Positions 44,451-54,015 of a DNA stretch of 64,000 nt are shown in pieces (the stretch's first letter is position 1; each line of letters begins with the position of its first letter). The notes under the pieces were generated by a model that was not told the DNA's origin, made no database searches, and worked only from the letters and a program-made list of their open reading frames with translations. This stretch comes from Hydrogenoanaerobacterium sp032017025 (GTDB lineage: Bacteria; Bacillota; Clostridia; Oscillospirales; Ruminococcaceae). The translations under genes and the position numbers were made by a program. Where the stretch lies: positions 11,645 to 75,644 of the forward strand of contig NZ_DALZQO010000014.1 of the NCBI RefSeq assembly GCF_032017025.1. Direction: 5' to 3'.

Positions 44451-44932
44451 GCGAAGTAGTGACAGTTGGAATATCAGATATTAACCTTGTTTATGCGCCG
44501 GACGTGTTGGTTACTTACGCACTGGGTTCGTGCGTGGGAATTTGCCTTCTTGATCCGTTAACTCGGCTGGGGGGGCTTGCGCACATCATGCTTCCGTCAA
44601 GCAAACAGCTTCCTAATATGCCCCCATCTAATAAATTTGCAGATACCGCAATCTATGCACTTATACAAAGAATGGAATTGTGTGGTGCAAGTAGAGCACG
44701 CTTAAAAGCTAAAATTGCAGGTGGTGCCTGCATGTTTAACTGTGCAAGCAATTCGGCTATTTCTAATATTGGAAAACGAAATGTGGTAGAGGTAAAGAAT
44801 ATACTTGCAGGGCTTGGAATTCCCATTTTAGCAGAGGATACAGGAAGTAACTATGGAAGAACCCTGTTTTTTTATCCCGAAACAGGCGTAATGCGCATCA
44901 AGTCGGCGCTGAAAGGCGAAAGCATGTTATAG
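44447..44932 (+). CDS. cheD: chemoreceptor glutamine deamidase CheD
   Basis: Protein of 161 residues. The catalytic Cys is in YALGSCVGICLLD, with His in GGLAHIMLPSS. It deamidates receptor glutamines and increases CheC activity. ATG overlaps the cheC stop. Confidence 0.95.
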   Translation: MSEVVTVGISDINLVYAPDVLVTYALGSCVGICLLDPLTRLGGLAHIMLPSSKQLPNMPPSNKFADTAIYALIQRMELCGASRARLKAKIAGGACMFNCASNSAISNIGKRNVVEVKNILAGLGIPILAEDTGSNYGRTLFFYPETGVMRIKSALKGESML

Positions 44933-44993
44933 AAAAAACCATATGTTATCTGTATATCTGGGATCACAACAAAATAGTTTGGAGGCATAAGAC

Positions 44994-46721
44994 ATGAGTA
45001 AAGATGAGATAAAAAACGGAGACATCATGCAGTCGGAGCAAGAAACAGAAACTAAATCCGCTGAAAATGCCGTGCCACAATCAAAAACGGAGGGGTCTCA
45101 GAGCTTTCTTCTCAGCCTTTTTAACAAGTTTTCGAAACAGAACAGTAAACAAAAACAGAATCAAACTGTGGATGAGGTGCAGGACGAAGTTCTTTCGGAA
45201 TCGACAGTAGAAACAGAAGAAACGATATCTTATGAAAACCAGCAAGAAGAAATATCAGAGCAGCCGGGTGACACCGCCGAAGTAGCGGATACTCCTTCGC
45301 AAGAAGAGGAAACCGAGCTGGAAAAAGAGCCGGAGTCGATGCCAGAGCCTGTAGACGCTGAGGTAGAGATACTGCTGGAAAACAATAAGATGGCCGCTAC
45401 TATTTGTGTTACTTCCCCCAAATATGGCGGTAATGAAGTAACACACGAAATGCTAACCGATGCACTCAGCAAGAATGGCATTGTTTATGGAATCAATCAA
45501 GACCGACTTAATGATATTGCTGAAAATAAGCTGTATAACAGATTATACCGCATTGCAGAGGGTACACCTGCGATAGATGGAAAAGACGGCGGGATTAAAG
45601 ACTATTTTCCCAGAGAGCGAAAGCTGAATTTTGCAACCCGTGAGGACGGTTCTATTGACTTTAAAAGTCTTAACCTGATTCAAATTATAAAAAAAGACAC
45701 TCTGATTTGTGAGCTCATTCCACCAATAGACCCAATTGACGGAAGCGATGTTCTGGGGAATCCATTCAATGGTAAGAAGGGCAAGGTAGCAACCCTTCCG
45801 CGCGGTGAAAATACGGTGTTATCAGAGGATAAGACGCAGCTTCTCGCCGGTTGTGAGGGAAATCTTGTATTTTCTCGTGAGCGTTTTCAGGTTCAAAAAA
45901 CATTTGAAGTAGCAGGAAATGTCGATAATGCTGTGGGAAACATCGATTTTTCGGGAGATGTGATTGTTCGAGGCGATGTATTCGAGGGATTCGTCATTAA
46001 ATCCCAAGGTAATGTTACCATAACAGGAATGGTTGAAGGCGCATCTATCTATGCAAAAGGGAATATCAGCATATCGAAGGGTATGAACGGGATGCGCAAA
46101 GGTGTTCTCGAATCTCAAAAGTCTATTACAAGTAAATTTCTTGAAAACTGTGAAATAAAGGCAAAAGGAAAAATTCAGGCGGAATCCATCATCAACTCCA
46201 CCGTTTTTTGCGAAGATGAACTGATTGTCTCGGGCAAAAAGGGTGCTATTATTGGCGGATCTTTTACGGTATACAAAGAAATTAAGGCAAAGGTTGTAGG
46301 TGCCCCAAGCAACATACCCACTGCAATTATGTTGGGGGTTACTCCGGACTTGATTAAAGAAAGAAATAAGCTTGCAAAAGAAATAGAAAATTTAAAAAAC
46401 TTAGATTCCGACATTGAAAAAAATATTATGTATCTTGAAACCTTAGCAGGAAAAATGCCTCTTACTGCTGAGCGTGTAAAGCAATTAAATCAGTTTAAAA
46501 TACAACGGCCACTAAACCAATTAAAGCAAAGTCAGCTTACTCAAAGATTACAGGAGATCAATGAGATTGCAGACAATGTAGGAAAGAGCAGGTTAATCTG
46601 TGGTACGATTTATCCATGTACACAAATTACGATCGGAAAAATCACAACCACCGTACAGAACATGGCATCCAACTGTATTTATTCTATGAGTGATGGCGAA
46701 ATTAGAGCGAGTTACCAATAA
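44994..46721 (+). CDS. FapA (DUF342) family protein
   Basis: Protein of 575 residues. Residues 1-120 are acidic, disordered and variable. The DUF342 core (about 130-470) includes the beta-helix stretch VAGNVDNAVGNIDFSGDVIV and repeated strand turns (VIKSQGNVTITGMVEGASI), then a coiled coil (about 460-530). Vibrio FapA affects flagellar assembly; the wider family has no fixed role. It ends the fliE-to-fapA run. Confidence 0.88.
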   Translation: MSKDEIKNGDIMQSEQETETKSAENAVPQSKTEGSQSFLLSLFNKFSKQNSKQKQNQTVDEVQDEVLSESTVETEETISYENQQEEISEQPGDTAEVADTPSQEEETELEKEPESMPEPVDAEVEILLENNKMAATICVTSPKYGGNEVTHEMLTDALSKNGIVYGINQDRLNDIAENKLYNRLYRIAEGTPAIDGKDGGIKDYFPRERKLNFATREDGSIDFKSLNLIQIIKKDTLICELIPPIDPIDGSDVLGNPFNGKKGKVATLPRGENTVLSEDKTQLLAGCEGNLVFSRERFQVQKTFEVAGNVDNAVGNIDFSGDVIVRGDVFEGFVIKSQGNVTITGMVEGASIYAKGNISISKGMNGMRKGVLESQKSITSKFLENCEIKAKGKIQAESIINSTVFCEDELIVSGKKGAIIGGSFTVYKEIKAKVVGAPSNIPTAIMLGVTPDLIKERNKLAKEIENLKNLDSDIEKNIMYLETLAGKMPLTAERVKQLNQFKIQRPLNQLKQSQLTQRLQEINEIADNVGKSRLICGTIYPCTQITIGKITTTVQNMASNCIYSMSDGEIRASYQ

Positions 46722-46728
46722 AAATAGA

Positions 46729-46770
46729 AACAAAACACGCAGGCAGAAAATTCTGCCTGCGTGTTTTGTT
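46729..46770. terminator. bidirectional terminator between fapA and cheB
   Basis: A 20-bp perfect stem, 46729-46748 with 46751-46770, AA loop. T-rich on both strands; it ends two convergent operons and reaches the cheB stop. Confidence 0.92.
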
Positions 46771-47828
46771 TATAAGCAACTATTATTTTTTAGGTTTCCT
46801 AATTTATTCATATAGCAGATAATATGTTCTTGAATATCAAGCAGGGGAAGTTGCTTTGTTACAGCACCAATATTATAGGCAACCATTGGCATGCCATAAA
46901 CAACACAGCTTTCTTTGTTTTGCCCAATGGTGTATGCACCGCTTTGGCGCATTTTCAGCAGCCCCTTAGCACCGTCGGCTCCCATGCCGGTAAGCAAAAT
47001 ACCAATGGAATTAGCACCGGCAACGGCAGCTACAGAATGAAACAGTACATCAACAGAGGGGCAGTGCCCGCTTACCCTTTCACCGGGGCGGCTTTTTACA
47101 TAAAACCCTCTCGAGTCGCGTGCAAGGGTTAAATGGCTGTCTCCTGCTGCAATAATAACCTTGCCTTTCTCCACCCGTTCTAAATTCTCGGCTTCCTTTA
47201 CTGTCATAGCACAAATTTTATCCAGACGCTGTGCATACATCTTAGTGAATACCGGGGGCATGTGCTGTACTACTACAATGCCCGGGGTGGTTGCGGGAAG
47301 ATCCTTTATTACAGATAGAATCGCCTCTGTGCCGCCTGTGGACGCGCCGATGGCAATTACCATATTGTTATCTATGTTGGCGGTAAACTGTGAGGTAGGC
47401 AACGTAGCAAGAACCGGTTTTTTCCTTATATGCGCTGCAGAAGCAATTTTAATTTTTACAATCAGCTCATTGATAAAATCGGACACATCGGTAGGTGACT
47501 TAATCATGGGTTTACGTACAAAGTCAACTGCACCGGCATCCAGGGCCTCAAAGGCTCTATCTGGCATCGAACTGACAACCACAACAGGCAACGGGTTGAT
47601 AGGCATCAATTTTTTCAAGAAATCAATTCCGTTTACCTTGGGCATCTCTACGTCCAGTGTCACCACATCAGGGTTTAGCTGCTTTATTTTTTCCATTGCA
47701 TCGAAAGAATCTGTAGCAGAGCCTACAACCTCAAGTTTGGAATTGGCAGAAAGGTTTGTACAAAGGGTTTCTCGGAATACGATGGAATCATCCACAACAA
47801 GTACCCGGATTCTTTTCAGCGGTTTCAC
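46770..47828 (-). CDS. cheB: chemotaxis methylesterase/response regulator CheB
   Basis: Protein of 352 residues. The receiver domain (VLVVDDSIVFRETL; DVVTLDVEMPKVNG) is joined to a methylesterase domain with Ser in IGASTGGTEAI, His in VVQHMPPVFTKMYA and Asp in GMGADGAKGL. It removes receptor methyl groups when phosphorylated by CheA. It overlaps cheR by 4 bp. Confidence 0.97.
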   Translation of the reverse strand: MKPLKRIRVLVVDDSIVFRETLCTNLSANSKLEVVGSATDSFDAMEKIKQLNPDVVTLDVEMPKVNGIDFLKKLMPINPLPVVVVSSMPDRAFEALDAGAVDFVRKPMIKSPTDVSDFINELIVKIKIASAAHIRKKPVLATLPTSQFTANIDNNMVIAIGASTGGTEAILSVIKDLPATTPGIVVVQHMPPVFTKMYAQRLDKICAMTVKEAENLERVEKGKVIIAAGDSHLTLARDSRGFYVKSRPGERVSGHCPSVDVLFHSVAAVAGANSIGILLTGMGADGAKGLLKMRQSGAYTIGQNKESCVVYGMPMVAYNIGAVTKQLPLLDIQEHIICYMNKLGNLKNNSCL

Positions 47829-48649
47829 CTTGCATTTTCCCCTTTCTGATATACAGCGGGCTTGATGTAACGATATTTTGTTGTTTCACGGTTAATTGTT
47901 TCTGAATGACCGATAAAAAGAAAGCCTCCGCCCGCTGTGCAATTATAGAATTTGTTGACAAGGTTGTTTTTCGTTTGAGCGTCGTAGTAAATCATAACAT
48001 TTCTGCAAAAGATCATATCAAATGGCTTTTTGTAGGAGAATGGTTCCATCAGATTGGCATGACGAAAAACAACCTCTTTTTTAATTCTGTCACACACCTC
48101 AAAAGTACCGTCATTTTTATCAATAAAATATTTGCGTCTCCATTCCGGTGGAACATCCTTGAGGCTCTCGGCAGAGTAGATACCGCTTCGAGCCTGATCC
48201 AAAACCTGGGTTGAAAGATCGGTTGCCAAAATTGTGGTATCCCAGGTACCACTTTGATTACCAAAAAAATCGGCAATTGCCATCGCCATAGTATATGGCT
48301 CCTGCCCGGTAGAGCAGCCGGCACTCCAAATGCGCAAATCCTTGCTGTTGCTGCGTTGCTTGACTAAATAGGGGAGTACATGTTGCTGCAAGAATTGAAA
48401 GTGTTCTGATTCTCTCAAAAAAAAGGTGTGATTGGTGGTTAATTTATTTAGAAGAACTTTAATCTCCTGTCCGGACTTGTCGCGGAAGACGAGATCCATA
48501 TACTCCTCAAAAGAAGAAATACCTCTTGCAGAAAGTGTATTGGAAAGGCGCCCTTCTATCAAGATGCGTTTTTTGCTCAAATCAATACCGTAGTTTTGTT
48601 TTACAAACGTAGTGAGTGTGTTGAATTCCTTATCTGTCATCGTTATCAT
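47825..48649 (-). CDS. cheR: chemotaxis methyltransferase CheR
   Basis: SAM-dependent receptor methylase of 274 residues. The N-terminal helical domain is followed by a Rossmann fold with WSAGCSTGQEPYTMAM and FDMIFCRNVMIYYD. ATG at 48649 lies 9 bp after AGGAG; the upstream in-frame TTG at 48655 is less well placed. Confidence 0.97.
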   Translation of the reverse strand: MITMTDKEFNTLTTFVKQNYGIDLSKKRILIEGRLSNTLSARGISSFEEYMDLVFRDKSGQEIKVLLNKLTTNHTFFLRESEHFQFLQQHVLPYLVKQRSNSKDLRIWSAGCSTGQEPYTMAMAIADFFGNQSGTWDTTILATDLSTQVLDQARSGIYSAESLKDVPPEWRRKYFIDKNDGTFEVCDRIKKEVVFRHANLMEPFSYKKPFDMIFCRNVMIYYDAQTKNNLVNKFYNCTAGGGFLFIGHSETINRETTKYRYIKPAVYQKGENAR

Positions 48650-48689
48650 ACGCAAATGCTCCTTTCCTTTCGATCAGTTTGATGATGCA

Positions 48690-49166
48690 CTAAAATAATC
48701 CGCTGATTTCCTCAAGGAAGAAGCGTTTCAAATCTATGTTAAGAACGACATTATCCCCAACTTTAGCGATAGAACTTAGATATTGGCTGGAAGCAGCGGT
48801 GCTCAGCTCTGGCGGCGTGGAAAGCCCCTTATTGTCGATATCGATAACTTCTGATACGCAGTCAACAATCAGCCCTACAGACATATCTTCAACCGAAACG
48901 ACGATGATACAGGTTTTTTCGTCGTATTCTTTTTCTTCTTTTTTTAATTTCAATCGAACATCTACTACAGGAACAATCTTACCTCTTAAATTGATGATAC
49001 CCTTAACATAGCTGGGTAATCTGGGCACACTGGTAATTGCCTGAATGCTGATAATTTCAAGTACATGCAGCAGCTCAACACCGTAAATCATATCGCCTAT
49101 GTCAAACGTGAGAAACCGCCCCATAAGATCATCCAGAGCTGTGGCTTCATTCGTATATTCCGTCAT
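48690..49166 (-). CDS. cheW: chemotaxis coupling protein CheW
   Basis: Adaptor of 158 residues that links receptors to CheA. It has FLTFDIGDMIYGVELLHVLEI, SVPRLPSYVKGIINLRGKIVPVVDVR and the C-terminal barrel. A paralogue lies at 53469-53975. AAGGAGG precedes the start. Confidence 0.95.
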   Translation of the reverse strand: MTEYTNEATALDDLMGRFLTFDIGDMIYGVELLHVLEIISIQAITSVPRLPSYVKGIINLRGKIVPVVDVRLKLKKEEKEYDEKTCIIVVSVEDMSVGLIVDCVSEVIDIDNKGLSTPPELSTAASSQYLSSIAKVGDNVVLNIDLKRFFLEEISGLF

Positions 49167-49178
49167 AATAAAACCTCC

Positions 49179-51209
49179 TTAGTACTGCTTGAGCAGATTG
49201 TGAGCGTCCAGAATCAAACTGATGCTGCCATCTCCGAGAATGGTACAGCCGGCCATGCCTTTGTCTTTTAAATTATGGCGGTTGAGAAGGCTAGGGAACG
49301 GCTTTACCACAACCTGCTGCTCGCCAATCAGTTCATCTGCAAACAGGCAAGCAACCTTATGTTCGTTTTCGATTAGAATGGCAATACCGTCAGACAGCGC
49401 GGTTTTCTCAGTTTCGACACCATAGATATTGTGTAAACGAATAATGGGATAGCACTGGCCGCGCACCATAATAATTTCGCAGCCATCGGTTCCGTAAATG
49501 ATTTTGTGCTCGTCGGAGATTTTAAAAGATTGTTTGATGGAAATGATAGGCAGAGTAAATACCGTATCGCCCACAGAAATCATCATACCATCTACAATGG
49601 CAAGGGTTAAAGGTATTTTGATGGTAAAAATAGTACCGGCATCTTTCTTGCTGTCCACTGAGATTGAGCCGCCAACCTTTTCTATGTTTTTACGAACGAC
49701 ATCCATTCCCACGCCACGCCCCGAAAATTCGGTAACTGCTTCGTTTGTAGAAAACCCGGGAACCATGATCAATGAAAAAATTTCTTTCTCGGTGTATTCG
49801 TTTTCCGGTTTGGTGAGGATGCCGTTTTGTCTTGCTTTTTTGAGAAGTTGTTCGGTACGCAGGCCCTTGCCGTCATCCGAAATGGTAATGACGATTTCAC
49901 CGCCCACATTTTGTGCGGCCATAGTCACTTTGCCGGTTTCGGGTTTGCCCAGTGCCTTACGCTCCTCGGGAGATTCAATAGCGTGATCCATTGAGTTGCG
50001 AATCATATGCATAAACGGGTCGGTAATGCTGTCGATAATGGTTTTATCCACCTCGGTTTCGCCGCCCAGTGTCTCAAGGTCTACAAGTTTGTTCAGCTTT
50101 TTACTCATATCACGCACAATGCGGTTCATCTTTTGAAAGACGCCCGACAGCGGCACCATACGGATGGACATGACAATATCCTGCAGCTCGTCAGTCAGCT
50201 TGCGCAGTTGACGTGTTGCTTTATAGAAGCCATCCAGCTGGAGGCCTTTTAAATCAGCGTTGCCCGTTACCATGGATTCTGCGATTACGATTTCACCTAC
50301 AATATCCATCAGCTGATCCAGCTTGCTTTGGTTAACACTGATCAGGCTTTGTTTTCCTGTTTTGCTGCTTGCCTGTGAGCTGGGGGCAGAACTTTCCGAT
50401 GGGGAATCGGCATTGGATGCAGCGGTACCTGCACCTTTTCTGCTGTTCACAGCGTTTTTGCGCTCAGCGGCAATGTTCTCGTAAGATTTGATATTAAGCG
50501 AGTTTTCCAACACCGTGTAGATTTCGTCCAGCGGTGCGGCAGGCACAAACCGAATGATAAAACCGTTTTTGGCAATTTCTGCAGAAAGGTTGGAGTCGCT
50601 TTCGGGATGTGCCGGAACGGTTGTGATAGAACTGCACAGCTCGGTAATCTGAGATACCAGCATAAATGCGCGAATATTTTCCATCTGGCAATCATCCTCA
50701 AAAAACACGCGTACCTGCTGCTCATCTCCGGTGGTCTCGTCTGAAACGGCAACGGGTGCTGCGGTGCTCACTGTCGAATCAGGCTCATGAGCTTCATCCG
50801 TTTTCATAAGGGCAACAAGTTTTTTCAGGCGATTCAGCAGCTCTGAAAAATCAGTCTCTGTGTAATCGTCATTTTGTATCAGCTCAATCTCTGCCTTCAA
50901 ATAATCCGAGGCCTGAAAAACAATATCGAATACCTCTTGATGTGCTTTTATCTCATTCGGGTTTTCACGGATAAGATAAAAAAGGTCCTCAATTCTGTGG
51001 GTGAGGGTAGATACCGCCTCAAGCCCCATCATAGCGGAAGAACCTTTTATGGTATGCATAATGCGAAAAATCTCATCAATATTTTCAGAACTTAGGCTGT
51101 CTGCTTTTTCTGATTCGAGAAGAATTTCATCCAGCTGTTCCAAAAGTGTATTGGACTCATAGATAAACATTTCGAGCATAGGTTCCATACTTACGTCAAT
51201 ACCGCTCAT
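49179..51209 (-). CDS. cheA: chemotaxis histidine kinase CheA
   Basis: Kinase of 676 residues. The phosphorylated His is at about residue 52 (IMHTIKGSSAM). A P2-type domain (about 185-265) binds CheY/CheB. A low-complexity linker leads to the dimer helices, the ATPase (RNSMDHAIESPEERKALGK, SDDGKGL, FSGRGVGMDVV) and a CheW-like end. ATG at 51209 follows GGTGG; an upstream in-frame start at 51257 is less likely. It is first in cheA-cheW-cheR-cheB, behind the best sigma-28-type promoter here. Confidence 0.96.
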   Translation of the reverse strand: MSGIDVSMEPMLEMFIYESNTLLEQLDEILLESEKADSLSSENIDEIFRIMHTIKGSSAMMGLEAVSTLTHRIEDLFYLIRENPNEIKAHQEVFDIVFQASDYLKAEIELIQNDDYTETDFSELLNRLKKLVALMKTDEAHEPDSTVSTAAPVAVSDETTGDEQQVRVFFEDDCQMENIRAFMLVSQITELCSSITTVPAHPESDSNLSAEIAKNGFIIRFVPAAPLDEIYTVLENSLNIKSYENIAAERKNAVNSRKGAGTAASNADSPSESSAPSSQASSKTGKQSLISVNQSKLDQLMDIVGEIVIAESMVTGNADLKGLQLDGFYKATRQLRKLTDELQDIVMSIRMVPLSGVFQKMNRIVRDMSKKLNKLVDLETLGGETEVDKTIIDSITDPFMHMIRNSMDHAIESPEERKALGKPETGKVTMAAQNVGGEIVITISDDGKGLRTEQLLKKARQNGILTKPENEYTEKEIFSLIMVPGFSTNEAVTEFSGRGVGMDVVRKNIEKVGGSISVDSKKDAGTIFTIKIPLTLAIVDGMMISVGDTVFTLPIISIKQSFKISDEHKIIYGTDGCEIIMVRGQCYPIIRLHNIYGVETEKTALSDGIAILIENEHKVACLFADELIGEQQVVVKPFPSLLNRHNLKDKGMAGCTILGDGSISLILDAHNLLKQY

Positions 51210-51301
51210 TATAACCACCATTTCTCCGCGCATATGGTAAATAGTTAGACACGGCACCTAACGCGGAAGATACCATGCTTTATACAATACTCTTATCTTA
51301 A

Positions 51302-51328
51302 TAATCGGCACTTTTCAAAAAAACTTTA
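51302..51328 (-). promoter_or_regulatory. sigma-28-type promoter of cheA
   Basis: On the minus strand TAAAGTTT (51328-51321), 11 bp, GCCGATTA (51309-51302). The upstream half is exactly consensus; the downstream half differs at one position. Confidence 0.85.
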
Positions 51329-51337
51329 TTTAAATTG

Positions 51338-51364
51338 TTAACTTTTGTCTAAAAAATACGATAT
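51338..51364 (+). promoter_or_regulatory. sigma-28-type promoter of the YlqG-like gene
   Basis: TTAACTTT at 51338-51345, 11 bp, TACGATAT at 51357-51364, the same halves as the flagellin promoter. It diverges from the cheA promoter, with the two elements 10 bp apart. Confidence 0.7.
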
Positions 51365-51441
51365 AATAAGTATGGAAACATAATAATTATTATGTACAGC
51401 TCAGATTCATAAAAATTGAGGTATGTGGTAAGGGGAACAAT

Positions 51442-52848
51442 ATGGCAGACATTTTAAAAATAACGGCTCCGCTGGTAAATAAAAATACAGTCCAGCCCAA
51501 CAGACAGTCTACCGACCCAGCCGTCCCCTTTAATTTGCAGGATATCACCAAGGTGATCAAATCCAACCCGCAGAGCGAGCTGCTTGGGCAGAACAATACG
51601 CTGCTGCAAAAGGACGAAGGCGCCAGTATTCTAATGAACCTGCTCAAGGATCCGGCTGTAACGGTTCAGTTTCTCAAAAACATTTTTATGCTGCAGGAGA
51701 TCATTAACCTGCTGCCTGTTAATAACAGTACGGTAACACAGGAGATTCAGCAGCTTTTTAACGCTCTGCTGATCAGCCCTGACCAGATTGTAGAGGAGAT
51801 GCTGCGTCAGGAGTACGCATCTACAGTATTTAAAGGTGATTTGTTCGATTTTCTGCGAAATTTAATTGCAGAGCAACCGCAGTTGAAATCATCTGCTGAA
51901 ATAGCCAACCTGCTAAAATCAATCAACGGTATCCTATCCAAACAGGATGTTCTAGACTCGGTGGCAAACAGCCTGCAGTTTCTGTCAGAGAGCCTCACGG
52001 CCAGCAGCAGCCTTTCACAGCGTTTGCAAGAGTTATCACTTGCATTTCGAAATGAAGATGCCGCAGGACGATTTAGCAGCTTGAAACAAGAGACTTTGGC
52101 ATTGCTTAAAGAGGTGGAAAACAGCATCTTATATTCGCCCAAGCTTGCCAAGGTGGTGCCGATTGTCATCTACAACCTATCGCGCTTTCAGGATAACCCC
52201 GATTTTCTTGGGGAATCTCTCACCAGCCTGATGATGTTTATGAACGGCGCAGAACAGAAAAATGAATTCCGACAATTGGTTGCAGATTACCTTGCAACCT
52301 TTACCAATAACCATAAAAACGCCGACCGGTCTCATATCATGAATATCATAGCCGACATTATCAGCAGGCAGGATAAAGACGCTTCCTCCGTTTTGCTGGG
52401 CGGTGAAAAAATTGAGAAGATTATTCACAGCCTGCTTTCATCCCCTTGTAACTTTACTCCGTTGCTGCATTTTGTAATTCCGGTGGAATATTTGAATATG
52501 AAGTCTTTTGCAGAATTCTGGATAGACCCCAACGACACTTATGACAGGGGGCCGGACGCGGAGCAGGGGCAAAGAATCCATATGCTAATCGTGTTTGACA
52601 TCAGTGGAATCGGTCAGTTTGAAGCGGAGCTTTGGGTGCAGGATGAAAGAATTCGATTTATGCTGTTTTGCCCCGAAGAGTATCTGTCTGAGTTTTCAGC
52701 TTTGTCTGGGCAGATTTCAAAGGTGGTACAGGATTCAGACTACAAGTTTGAGCAGATTATTATTGATAAATTAGAGCGGCAGCGCTCTCTGATGGATGTG
52801 TTTAAAACGTTACCATATAAAAGGACGGGTGTTGATGTCAAAATCTAG
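51442..52848 (+). CDS. YlqG-like, FliK-related protein
   Basis: Protein of 468 residues, largely helical to about residue 340, then a beta-rich end (MLIVFDISGIGQFEAELWVQ, ending KRTGVDVKI) that resembles the C-terminal domain of hook-length control proteins. Gene pairing with a stand-alone FlhB C-domain matches Bacillus ylqG-ylqH. Its role there is not established. ATG start at 51442. It overlaps the next gene by 14 bp. Confidence 0.72.
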   Translation: MADILKITAPLVNKNTVQPNRQSTDPAVPFNLQDITKVIKSNPQSELLGQNNTLLQKDEGASILMNLLKDPAVTVQFLKNIFMLQEIINLLPVNNSTVTQEIQQLFNALLISPDQIVEEMLRQEYASTVFKGDLFDFLRNLIAEQPQLKSSAEIANLLKSINGILSKQDVLDSVANSLQFLSESLTASSSLSQRLQELSLAFRNEDAAGRFSSLKQETLALLKEVENSILYSPKLAKVVPIVIYNLSRFQDNPDFLGESLTSLMMFMNGAEQKNEFRQLVADYLATFTNNHKNADRSHIMNIIADIISRQDKDASSVLLGGEKIEKIIHSLLSSPCNFTPLLHFVIPVEYLNMKSFAEFWIDPNDTYDRGPDAEQGQRIHMLIVFDISGIGQFEAELWVQDERIRFMLFCPEEYLSEFSALSGQISKVVQDSDYKFEQIIIDKLERQRSLMDVFKTLPYKRTGVDVKI

Positions 52849-53203
52849 AGAAAACAAAGCGGTGGCGCTAAAATACAATATGGATGAAGATATGGCGCCT
52901 GTTGTAATCGCATCCGGATATGGAACGATAGCTGAGAAAATCATTGATGTTGCGGAGCAAAAGGGAATACCTGTATTTAAAGATGACAGTGCGGCATCGC
53001 TGATGTGTATGCTGGAGGTAGGCAGTAACATACCTGTGGAATTGTACGAAATTGTTGCTGCAATCTATCGTCAGCTGCTTGAAACCTCGGCACAGATTAA
53101 AAACAAACAAAAACCGGCGGAAACAAACAACAACAGAATTTCCAGTAAGCTTAACCTTGTATCACAAAGAAAACGCACGAACAGCGTGCCGGAAGATACT
53201 TAG
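52835..53203 (+). CDS. FhlB-type (FlhB C-terminal domain) protein
   Basis: Protein of 122 residues corresponding to the cytoplasmic domain of FlhB after its cleavage site: KAVALKYNMDEDMAPVVIAS, AEKIIDVAEQKGIPVFKD, then LYEIVAAIYRQLLE. It has no NPTH and no membrane helices. Bacillus YlqH/FhlB can partly replace the FlhB C-domain in export switching. ATG at 52835 lies inside the end of the YlqG-like gene, suggesting coupled translation. Confidence 0.87.
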   Translation: MSKSRENKAVALKYNMDEDMAPVVIASGYGTIAEKIIDVAEQKGIPVFKDDSAASLMCMLEVGSNIPVELYEIVAAIYRQLLETSAQIKNKQKPAETNNNRISSKLNLVSQRKRTNSVPEDT

Positions 53204-53366
53204 TAATAAATAGACACAGCTGTCCTACCCGGTGATAGAGTAAAAGTTCAATCATCACTGGGAAATAGAGTATAGGTTAAACCTGCAAGTATTCCCAAAC
53301 CTATTCTTCCGGCGGAAACAAAGAGATATCCGCCCGCTTTACGGACTCTGCTCCTATGCGCATTAA

Positions 53367-53465
53367 GCTCTCACCACTCTTCTTCTGCGCGGGTAAGAGC
53401 TGCTTTCATAACTTTTAACACCCGAGGGGTATTATATGCCGGCGTGCAGCGGCGGAATGGAGCTT
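53367..53465 (+). promoter_or_regulatory. structured leader element, copy B
   Basis: GCTCTCACC (53367-53375) with GGTAAGAGC (53392-53400), ACACCC with GGGGT (53418-53430), GCCG (53438-53441) with CGGC (53450-53453), then GGAATGGAGCTT before ATG 53469. Order and sequence match copy A at 10560-10660. Upstream (53240-53350) are further hairpins: CCCGGTGAT with ATCACTGGG, ATAGGTT with AACCTAT, and GGCGGA with TCCGCC. Confidence 0.55.
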
Positions 53466-53468
53466 TAT

Positions 53469-53975
53469 ATGCAGAATAATTTTGGAGCAATGACTTTTGC
53501 GAATTATGAAGAGGAGATAGAAAGCCTCGATGGAAAGTTCTTAACATTTTGGACGGATCATCAGCTTTTTGGGATACCAATTGCCGACGTGGTGCAGATT
53601 ATAGGAATCCAGGAGATTACGCCGGTTCCTGAATACCCCAATTACGCAAAGGGTATCATTAATCTGCGTGGCAACATTATCCCTATTATTGATGTCCGTT
53701 TGCGCTTGCACAGGGCAGAAATGGAGTACAATGAACGCACTTGCATCATTGTCACCAACATCAAAGAAACGTATATTGGTTTTATTGTAGATGCTGTTGA
53801 TGAAGTGACGGATATTGATGAAAAGGATATTTGTCCTCCGCCGCAAATCATGGGTGAAAATAGAAATACATTTATTACGGGTGTTGGCAAGTTGTCCGAT
53901 AAGGTCGTACTTCTTTTGGATACGATGAAAATACTGGACAAGGATGAGGTAGAGCAGCTGCTCTGTACAGAGTAG
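53469..53975 (+). CDS. CheW-domain coupling protein, second copy
   Basis: Adaptor of 168 residues: FLTFWTDHQLFGIPIADVVQI, TPVPEYPNYAKGIINLRGNI, and IGFIVDAVDEVTDI. It has no CheY-type receiver, so it is not CheV. It may couple a subset of receptors. ATG at 53469 follows ATGGAGC; the in-frame ATG at 53436 lies in the structured leader. Confidence 0.93.
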   Translation: MQNNFGAMTFANYEEEIESLDGKFLTFWTDHQLFGIPIADVVQIIGIQEITPVPEYPNYAKGIINLRGNIIPIIDVRLRLHRAEMEYNERTCIIVTNIKETYIGFIVDAVDEVTDIDEKDICPPPQIMGENRNTFITGVGKLSDKVVLLLDTMKILDKDEVEQLLCTE

Positions 53976-54015
53976 TTTTAGAAAGATCCTGCAAGACAGC
54001 TGAAGGAGATATTTT

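Noticed and set aside
47161..47865. Plus-strand ORF of 234 codons across cheB
   Set aside because: Antisense to a complete CheB with all catalytic residues.
53240..53350. A second c-di-GMP riboswitch before the CheW-like gene
   Set aside because: Hairpins are present but the GAAA tetraloop, GCAAAGC and CAGCCAG signatures are absent.
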